11,166 nt of DNA from Tannerellaceae bacterium (GTDB lineage Bacteria; Bacteroidota; Bacteroidia; Bacteroidales; Tannerellaceae), in assembly GCA_031267775.1 (NCBI GenBank), contig JAIRYL010000033.1:1-11166 (forward strand), in the 5' to 3' direction. Positions within the stretch are counted from its first letter, which is position 1; each line of letters begins with the position of its first letter. Positions 6,371 through 11,166 of this stretch are shown piece by piece. The position numbers and the translations under genes were made by a program. The notes beneath the pieces were generated by a model, which did no database searches, had not been told where the DNA came from, and saw only the letters and a list, made by a program, of their open reading frames with translations.

Positions 6371-7372
6371 TTAATATAAGAAGAAGGAAAACAGAAAATA
6401 GATAAACATGGCCATAACAGCGCTTATGGGTATGGTAAGTATCCAGGCAATCAGCAAATCTTTTGTTACTCCCCAGCGTACGGCCGAAAGACGTTTGACG
6501 GCTCCAACGCCAATAATGGCCCCTGTTATCGTGTGAGTAGTGCTCACCGGTATTTTAAGTATTTCCGTGATAAAAAGGGTGATTGCTCCCGATGTTTCGG
6601 CTACGACGCCTTCCAGTGCGGTAACTTTCGTTATTCTTGTCCCCATCGTTTTAACAATCCGCCAGCCTCCCGACATAGTTCCAAGGGCAATCATACTAAA
6701 ACACGCTAAAGGTACCCAGATGGGAATGTTACCGATATCGGTTATTTTGCCAACGGCAAAAAGCGCGGCAGCAATAATACCCATTACTTTTTGAGAATCA
6801 TTAAGTCCATGTCCCACGCTGAAAAGGGCTGATGAAACTAATTGCAAACGCCTGAACCATGTTTCGGCCTTATGAGGTTTGGAGTTTTTCCAAAAATATA
6901 AGGCGAAATAAGTTACTATCACGGCTAAAAACATACCGATTAATGGCGCCAGAAATATAAAAGCGGCAATTTTAAGAATTACCAATCCCTGTATGGAACT
7001 AAATCCGGCGCTTGCAATGGCTGCTCCGGCAAATCCCCCGATTAATGTGTGGGACGACGACGACGGTATTCCCAGCCACCAGGTAAGCAGATTCCAGGTA
7101 ATAGCGGCAATCAGGCCCGAAAGAATAACCGGCAACGTGATAAATTGCGGTAAGACAGTTTTGGCAACCGTATTGGCAATACCAAATTCGCCGATAATAA
7201 ATTTTGCGATAAAGAATGCCACAAAATTAAAAAAGGCCGCCCACAAAACAGCTTGGAAAGGGGTTAGCACCTTTGTAGAGACAATGGTTGCAATAGAATT
7301 GGCCGCATCATGAAAGCCGTTAATATAATCGAACAGTAAGGCTAAAACAATAACGATTAGTAATAAAGTCAT
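6371..7372 (-). CDS. pit: PiT-family inorganic phosphate transporter
   Basis: The 333-residue multi-spanning inner-membrane protein has the duplicated PHO4/PiT signatures. The first half carries GFHDAANSIAT at 19-29 and GIPSSSSHT at 101-109. The second carries the matching SVGHGLNDSQKVMG at 185-198 and IPVSTTHT at 274-281. Family members import phosphate, usually as a metal-phosphate complex with protons or, in some, with sodium. The length suits the short bacterial PiT form without a large central loop. The DUF47 gene lies 11 bp upstream, the usual partner of this transporter type, and both are probably on the serS transcript. All four signature motifs are intact. Confidence 0.95.
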   Translation of the reverse strand: MTLLLIVIVLALLFDYINGFHDAANSIATIVSTKVLTPFQAVLWAAFFNFVAFFIAKFIIGEFGIANTVAKTVLPQFITLPVILSGLIAAITWNLLTWWLGIPSSSSHTLIGGFAGAAIASAGFSSIQGLVILKIAAFIFLAPLIGMFLAVIVTYFALYFWKNSKPHKAETWFRRLQLVSSALFSVGHGLNDSQKVMGIIAAALFAVGKITDIGNIPIWVPLACFSMIALGTMSGGWRIVKTMGTRITKVTALEGVVAETSGAITLFITEILKIPVSTTHTITGAIIGVGAVKRLSAVRWGVTKDLLIAWILTIPISAVMAMFIYFLFSFFLY

Positions 7373-7383
7373 TTTATTTCAGT

Positions 7384-8028
7384 TCAGGAATACTTAATAA
7401 TAACCGTTTTAATAATCTTGCCAACCGATTCGGAGGCGTCGGTAGCCCGTTCAAGTTCATGAAGTATATCTTTCAGTTTAATTACTTCAATAGCATCTTT
7501 TTCGTTGGCAAACAGATCGATAAGGAAATGCTCGTATACGTCGTCGGCCTTTTTTTCCGTTTGATTTAACAGTCCGCAATATTCCTTTATCTTATCCGGC
7601 CTTTTTTTAAAAGAATCAAGTTCTTCCACAGCCTGAACAAGATAGCCAACCGATTCGCGCAGCAGCATAGCTAATGCGGTGGCATTTTCGGGTATTTTTT
7701 TAGGATTGTATAATACAATACGCTTGGAGCAGCTATTTATCAAATCCATAATATCATCCATCTTCGACGAAAGATTGTTAATATCTTCCCGGTCGAAAGG
7801 GGTGATAAAGGTATTGTTCAACTCTTGAAAGATCTGGTTTTGCACGCTGTCGGCTTTGTGTTCCAGTTCTTTAATTTGTTTATAATAACTTGCTGCATCA
7901 TCATGGTTTGTTACCTGTACACATTCAATAATTAAGTCGGCCGCTTTAATTATTATTTCGCCCATTTCATGCAAGAGTAAAAAGAACTTGTTTTCTTTTG
8001 GCTTTAATTTGTCGAATAAACTATTCAT
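7384..8028 (-). CDS. DUF47 (PhoU-like) phosphate-transport partner protein
   Basis: The 214-residue cytosolic helical protein is of the DUF47/TIGR00153 family, structurally related to PhoU. E-x-x-x-D pairs that in PhoU-like proteins bind metal clusters are present at E56/D60, E158/D162 and E193/D197, along with a DREDI...MDDIMDL stretch at about 79-96. Proteins of this family are encoded next to PiT transporters and are thought to control them. The gene is 11 bp upstream of the PiT gene here, supporting that role. There is no signal peptide. The start MNSLFDKLKPKENKFF is typical of the family. Confidence 0.93.
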   Translation of the reverse strand: MNSLFDKLKPKENKFFLLLHEMGEIIIKAADLIIECVQVTNHDDAASYYKQIKELEHKADSVQNQIFQELNNTFITPFDREDINNLSSKMDDIMDLINSCSKRIVLYNPKKIPENATALAMLLRESVGYLVQAVEELDSFKKRPDKIKEYCGLLNQTEKKADDVYEHFLIDLFANEKDAIEVIKLKDILHELERATDASESVGKIIKTVIIKYS

Positions 8029-8040
8029 ATAAGTATATAT

Positions 8041-9348
8041 TTAGTGGTTGTCGGAAATTCCGGGCAGTTTTTCTATTTCTATTTCAGGCCTGTCGTTTTT
8101 GGGCAGACGGGTAAAAATACGGTTCGGTTCGGTATTTTCATTAAAGAATCCGCCATTCTTTAAAAAGAAATAATCGCCGTCTACGCCTCCTGCATAATCC
8201 AGGCGAACCTGCGCTTTGGCCGTTGCGTCGCAGGTAAATACGCCTTCTATTAATTCATGCCATTCGCCTTTGGCCGTACGAACCCACTGGTTTCCAAATA
8301 ATACGGAACGCGAAAGGTATCCCTGTTCGGAAATAAAATTTTCAAGAAACGAATGCGCATTTTTATACCAGGTATCTGTTTGCGGGCGTAAAAAGGCGGC
8401 AATCAGGCGCCACTGTCCGTCTTCCGGCGCAAAGAACCAGGCGTAATACTGCGTATTGCCTTTACCGTCCGGGCATACGCGGGTAAGAAAACGATAGGCG
8501 TTTCCTGCTATCCAGGGATATACTATATAGCTTTGTCCGCCGGAGCCTTCATTTCCAAACTCGCCGACATGCGTTTTTTCGCCTTTTTCCAGTAAGCGTA
8601 TCCGCCGGTCTTCCGGTATTTCGGAAGGATTGTTGGTTTGGTAAGGACTCCATACGGAAAAAAGAATGCGCCGTTCGGTTTCGCCGTTTACTTGCATGCC
8701 GCAATATCCTTCGGCAAAACCATTAGCCATAAAGTAGCTTCCTGCCTTATCTTCGCCTTCGGGCGCTGTTACTTCATTATAAAAATATTCTACGTCAGCA
8801 TCCGGCAACGCATAATTCATGTGTACGGAAGGGCCTCGCAAAGCCCAGTACGTTTCAAAATCATGCACGTAGCCAACTGGTTTCCGGGCTGCATCGCCAT
8901 CTATTATCAGTTCGGCAATAGCCGGAAACTGGTTTCCTTCTTTCTTTATTCCTTTTATATCCACACGTATATAACCGGTTTCAACAAGGGTTACTTTACC
9001 TGCGGGAATGATTGTTTCTACCGTATCGCTTACTGTAAGAGCAAAAATTTTTCCCTCGCATGAAATGCTTATTTCGGCTATTCCGTCAATCGCTTTCGCC
9101 TTTATGAATAAGCGGAGTTCGCCCGTATGACTTACTTTAAACCAGGAAGATAAGACGGCTTCTTCGCCCGTCCACCGGGTAATTCCTTCTGTTAATACAA
9201 AGGCGTCGCCTTTCCCTGCCGTTACATAGGTATTTCCGGCTACGGGTATTGATATGGCGTTTTCCGACGTTTCCATTTGCTCGAGAAACTGGCAGCCAAA
9301 AAGAAAAATTGCTGCAAGCGCAGCAATACAATTCTTTGTTATACTCAT
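8041..9348 (-). CDS. DUF5077/DUF3472 domain lipoprotein
   Basis: The 435-residue protein starts with a lipoprotein signal peptide, lipobox LFGC with Cys19, so it is anchored in the envelope. Residues about 33-155 form a beta-rich DUF5077-like domain (ISIPVAGNTYVTAG...). From about 175 to 355 the sequence matches DUF3472 (GPSVHMNYALPDADVEYFYNEV, SVWSPYQTNNPSEIP, GEFGNEGSGGQSYIVYPW, DTWYKNAHSFLENF). In Bacteroidetes this domain pair occurs in carbohydrate-related surface proteins; the C-terminal 80 residues are also beta-rich and could bind a ligand. No catalytic residues can be assigned and no SusC/D pair or glycosidase is nearby. Its ATG overlaps the serS stop by one base (TAATG), an odd partner for a tRNA synthetase. 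Confidence 0.88.
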   Translation of the reverse strand: MSITKNCIAALAAIFLFGCQFLEQMETSENAISIPVAGNTYVTAGKGDAFVLTEGITRWTGEEAVLSSWFKVSHTGELRLFIKAKAIDGIAEISISCEGKIFALTVSDTVETIIPAGKVTLVETGYIRVDIKGIKKEGNQFPAIAELIIDGDAARKPVGYVHDFETYWALRGPSVHMNYALPDADVEYFYNEVTAPEGEDKAGSYFMANGFAEGYCGMQVNGETERRILFSVWSPYQTNNPSEIPEDRRIRLLEKGEKTHVGEFGNEGSGGQSYIVYPWIAGNAYRFLTRVCPDGKGNTQYYAWFFAPEDGQWRLIAAFLRPQTDTWYKNAHSFLENFISEQGYLSRSVLFGNQWVRTAKGEWHELIEGVFTCDATAKAQVRLDYAGGVDGDYFFLKNGGFFNENTEPNRIFTRLPKNDRPEIEIEKLPGISDNH

Positions 9349-10619
9349 TATTTTATCATATTAAATCCGGTATATGGAATCAAAGCTTGAGGTATTCGGA
9401 TTCCATCCGGGGTTTGATTGTTTTCCAAAAGCGCCGCGACGATGCGGGGCAAAGCTAACGCGCTACCATTTAAGGTATGACACAGCCGTATCTTTTTGTT
9501 ATCGTCGCGATAACGGCATTTTAACCGGTTTGCCTGATAAGCTTCAAAATTAGATACCGAGCTAACTTCAAGCCAGCGCTTTTGAGCGGCGGAATATACC
9601 TCGAAATCGAATGTTAAAGCAGAGGTAAAACTTATATCCCCGCCACATAAACGAAGGATGCGCCAGGGCAATTCAAGTTTGCATACCAATGCTTGCACAT
9701 AGCCTGCCATTTCCTGCAAAGACTGATAGGAATGTTCGGGCGTATCGATACGGACAATTTCCACCTTATCAAACTGATGCAGGCGGTTCAGCCCGCGAAC
9801 GTCTTTACCGTACGAACCGGCTTCGCGACGAAAACAGGCAGAATAAGCCGTATTCATAACCGGCAAATCGGTTTCGTTCAATATAACGTCGCGGTATATA
9901 TTGGTAACCGGAACTTCGGCCGTAGGGATAAGATACAAATCGTCTGCCGTAACATGGTACATCTGCCCTTCTTTGTCCGGTAATTGTCCGGTTCCATATC
10001 CCGAATCGGCATTGGTCATATAAGGAGGCTGAATTTCCAGATAACCGGCTTCGCGCGCATTTTCAAGAAAGAAATTAATTAACGCCCGCTGTAACCGGCA
10101 TCCATATCCTTTATATACAGGAAAACCGGCGCCTGTTATTTTCACGCCAAGTTCAAAGTCTATTAAATCATACTTCCTGGCCAAGTCCCAGTGAGGCAAA
10201 GCGTTTTCATTTAATTCGGGAATAATTCCGCCCTGTTTTACCAGTTCATTATTTTCGGCGCTTTTCCCTTCGGGAACAGAATCATGCGGCAGATTGGGTA
10301 TAAGTACCAAGAGTTCCTGTATATGTTTTTCCGCCAAATTTTTTGTTTCATCAAGCGATTTATTGTATTCTTTTATTTCGGCCACCCGCATACGAGCAGC
10401 TTCGGCGTCTTCATTCTTGCCTTCCTTCATCAACCGTCCAATCGTTTTCGACGTATTATTAACTTCGCCCAGGTTGGCGTCCAGTTGTTGCTGAGTTTCC
10501 CTGCGTGTTTTGTCTAATTCTATAATCTGATTGATTATATCTTTAGCGTCAAAATGTTTTTTAGCTAATTTACGGATTACTTCATCCTTATTTTCAGTGA
10601 TCATTTTAAGCGTCAACAT
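9348..10619 (-). CDS. serS: Serine--tRNA ligase
   Basis: The 423-residue class II synthetase charges tRNA-Ser (and tRNA-Sec if present) with serine. The N-terminal arm, about residues 28-105, is a long charged antiparallel coiled coil (QIIELDKTRRETQQQLDANL) that grips the tRNA variable arm. The catalytic core contains the TAEVP serine-binding loop at 233-237, motif 2 FRREAGSYG at 263-271, EVSSVSNFEAYQANR at 351-365, and motif 3 TLNGSALALPRIVAALLENN at 382-401. All are intact and the length is normal. The start MLTLKMI fits the family. An exact -7 promoter match lies 26 bases upstream, so serS is probably the first gene of the following minus-strand transcript. Its stop overlaps the lipoprotein gene start. 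Confidence 0.97.
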   Translation of the reverse strand: MLTLKMITENKDEVIRKLAKKHFDAKDIINQIIELDKTRRETQQQLDANLGEVNNTSKTIGRLMKEGKNEDAEAARMRVAEIKEYNKSLDETKNLAEKHIQELLVLIPNLPHDSVPEGKSAENNELVKQGGIIPELNENALPHWDLARKYDLIDFELGVKITGAGFPVYKGYGCRLQRALINFFLENAREAGYLEIQPPYMTNADSGYGTGQLPDKEGQMYHVTADDLYLIPTAEVPVTNIYRDVILNETDLPVMNTAYSACFRREAGSYGKDVRGLNRLHQFDKVEIVRIDTPEHSYQSLQEMAGYVQALVCKLELPWRILRLCGGDISFTSALTFDFEVYSAAQKRWLEVSSVSNFEAYQANRLKCRYRDDNKKIRLCHTLNGSALALPRIVAALLENNQTPDGIRIPQALIPYTGFNMIK

Positions 10620-10644
10620 ATCGTCTATGTTTAATTTAAGAACG

Positions 10645-10652
10645 CAAAGGTA
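10645..10652 (-). promoter_or_regulatory. Probable -7 promoter element of serS
   Basis: On the minus strand TACCTTTG matches TAnnTTTG exactly, with the ATG 26 bases downstream of it. Transcription would start near 10638. The only good upstream TTG is 27 bp away, longer than the usual spacing, so the -33 part is uncertain. Confidence 0.45.
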
Positions 10653-10713
10653 AACAATTTAAGAAAATAACATGCCTGGCAACCAAAGAAATCAAATCAA
10701 AGGCGTCTTAACA

Positions 10714-10923
10714 GGGAATGGAGAATGAAAAAAGCAGAAAGCAGAATGGAGAATGGAGAATGAAAATAAATCGAACGAAAAAAAGGCACGGCAATCATTC
10801 TACCCATCCAAAAAGCCTCTGATACATTTGCTAATTCTCCATTATCCATTCAGTAAGTTCTCCCTTCTGCTTTCTGCCTTCTGCCTTTTTAATTCTCAAT
10901 TCTCAATTCTCAATTCTCAATTT
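10714..10923. repeat. Composite heptamer-repeat block in partly inverted arrangement
   Basis: The left part (10716-10764) holds period-7 units: GAATGGA/GAATGAA at 10716-10729, GCAGAAA and GCAGAAT at 10734-10747, and GGAGAAT twice at 10748-10761. The right part holds complementary-type units: TTCTCCATTATCCATTCA at 10835-10852, TTCTGCT, TTCTGCC, TTCTGCC at 10865-10885, and AATTCTC four times at 10891-10918. The 13-mer GCAGAAAGCAGAA on the left is the exact reverse complement of TTCTGCTTTCTGC on the right, so the block can form a long imperfect hairpin around a unique centre (about 10770-10830). Confidence 0.85.
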
Positions 10924-11051
10924 AATATGGTCGGGCTATCCGCTGCTATCCCTCGCGCGTCGCGCCCCCTGCGGCGTCGCTCAAAGGCTCGCGCTTCGCC
11001 CTTCGCCCCGCCCCGCAGTAAACCTGCCCCGATTATCCAAAAACCGGACTA

Positions 11052-11073
11052 TACATATATATATATATATGTA
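11052..11073. repeat. (AT)8 microsatellite within a 22-bp perfect palindrome
   Basis: TAC, eight AT dinucleotides and GTA form a perfect palindrome. It could extrude as a cruciform and is prone to slippage. It directly precedes the GGGGCGACC inverted repeat. Confidence 0.85.
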
Positions 11074-11096
11074 GGGGCGACCCTTGCGGCGGCCCT
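11074..11096. repeat. GC-rich imperfect inverted repeat (GGGCGACC type)
   Basis: GGGGCGACCCTTGCGGCGGCCC has GGGC/GCCC and CC/GG arms around a CTTGC centre, with a two-base mismatch in the stem. I recall similar GGGGCGACC...GGTCGCCC motifs as dispersed repeats in several phyla; this has not been checked here. Confidence 0.5.
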
Positions 11097-11101
11097 TTGC
11101 T

Positions 11102-11128
11102 AAAAAATCCCCCGACTGATTTTTTTTT
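11102..11128. terminator. A/T-stem hairpin with T9 run, possible terminator
   Basis: AAAAAATC at 11102-11109 pairs with GATTTTTT at 11118-11125 around an 8-base loop, and the T-run continues to 11128. The shape is similar on both strands. It could end a minus-strand gene lying beyond the window's right edge, or simply be part of the repeat region. Confidence 0.35.
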
Positions 11129-11134
11129 GTAAAA

Positions 11135-11148
11135 GACAGTCGACAGTC
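11135..11148. repeat. Two-unit GACAGTC heptamer remnant
   Basis: GACAGTC occurs twice in tandem. It is in the same family as the CAGTTGA/CAGTCGA heptamers at 3209-3250, which contain the variant junction CAGTCGACAGT. Confidence 0.6.
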
Positions 11149-11166
11149 AAGCGCGCGCAAGGAGCG

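Larger units (their letters stand above)
10620..11166. other. Repeat-rich stretch without a convincing gene
   Basis: This 547-bp stretch upstream of serS contains, in order, the serS promoter, a composite heptamer-repeat block (10714-10923), and a GC-rich low-complexity segment (about 10930-11030). A pure AT dinucleotide run, a short GC-rich inverted repeat (11074-11096), an A/T-stem hairpin, and a two-unit heptamer remnant complete it. A plus-strand open frame crosses it, but it consists of repeat-encoded peptide (alternating Tyr-Ile, Arg/Pro/Ala-rich) and is not believable as a gene. Confidence 0.7.

Noticed and set aside
8638..9063. 141-codon plus-strand open frame inside the lipoprotein gene
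   Set aside because: It is antisense to a well-supported DUF5077/DUF3472 gene and matches no family.
10753..11103. 116-codon plus-strand open frame
   Set aside because: It runs through heptamer repeats, GC-rich low-complexity sequence and the AT run, so its peptide is repeat-encoded and not protein-like.
10620..11166. tRNA, riboswitch or T-box upstream of serS
   Set aside because: No cloverleaf, T-box sequence or known riboswitch core could be seen, and the predicted leader is only about 18 bases.

Overview
The window reads as chromosomal DNA from a member of the order Bacteroidales (phylum Bacteroidota). The evidence is the gene content (a DUF4293 protein, the divergent Bacteroidetes RNA polymerase omega/Rpb6-like subunit, a PorT-type outer-membrane barrel, a DUF5077/DUF3472 lipoprotein and a Bacteroides-like SerRS). 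Matches to the phylum's -7 promoter motif TAnnTTTG just upstream of start codons support this, as does the lack of clear Shine-Dalgarno sites. I cannot name the genus with confidence.

Layout: a short gene-free left edge (1-239) leads into two plus-strand envelope genes. These are a secreted protein with three LysM domains and a periplasmic-binding-protein-like domain (240-2045), and a translationally coupled outer-membrane beta-barrel protein (2045-2710). All remaining genes are on the minus strand and converge on this pair. In transcription order they are serS, a DUF5077/DUF3472 lipoprotein, a DUF47/PhoU-like protein and a PiT phosphate transporter (10619 down to 6371); a phenylacetate-CoA ligase and a tandem-ACT protein (6272 to 4527); and bamD, rpoZ and a DUF4293 membrane protein (4465 to 2746), which have their own probable promoter. 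The right end (10620-11166) has no convincing gene and is full of repeats.

Functionally, the phosphate pair (DUF47 + PiT) is a standard low-affinity phosphate uptake module. The PaaK + ACT pair is the set usually found with indolepyruvate ferredoxin oxidoreductase in aryl-acid metabolism, although the ior genes are not in this window. bamD (outer-membrane protein assembly) is tightly linked to the RNA polymerase omega gene. The LysM protein and its barrel partner look like a cell-wall/outer-membrane pair.

The most unusual content is non-coding: arrays of 7-bp units, often in inverted arrangement. One fills the gap between rpoZ and the DUF4293 gene and can fold into a 21-bp stem. A second, larger array with several different heptamers lies upstream of serS, and a remnant of the first family recurs at the right end. 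The genes themselves are ordinary Bacteroidales housekeeping genes; I see no evidence of a defence system, prophage or other new protein system.
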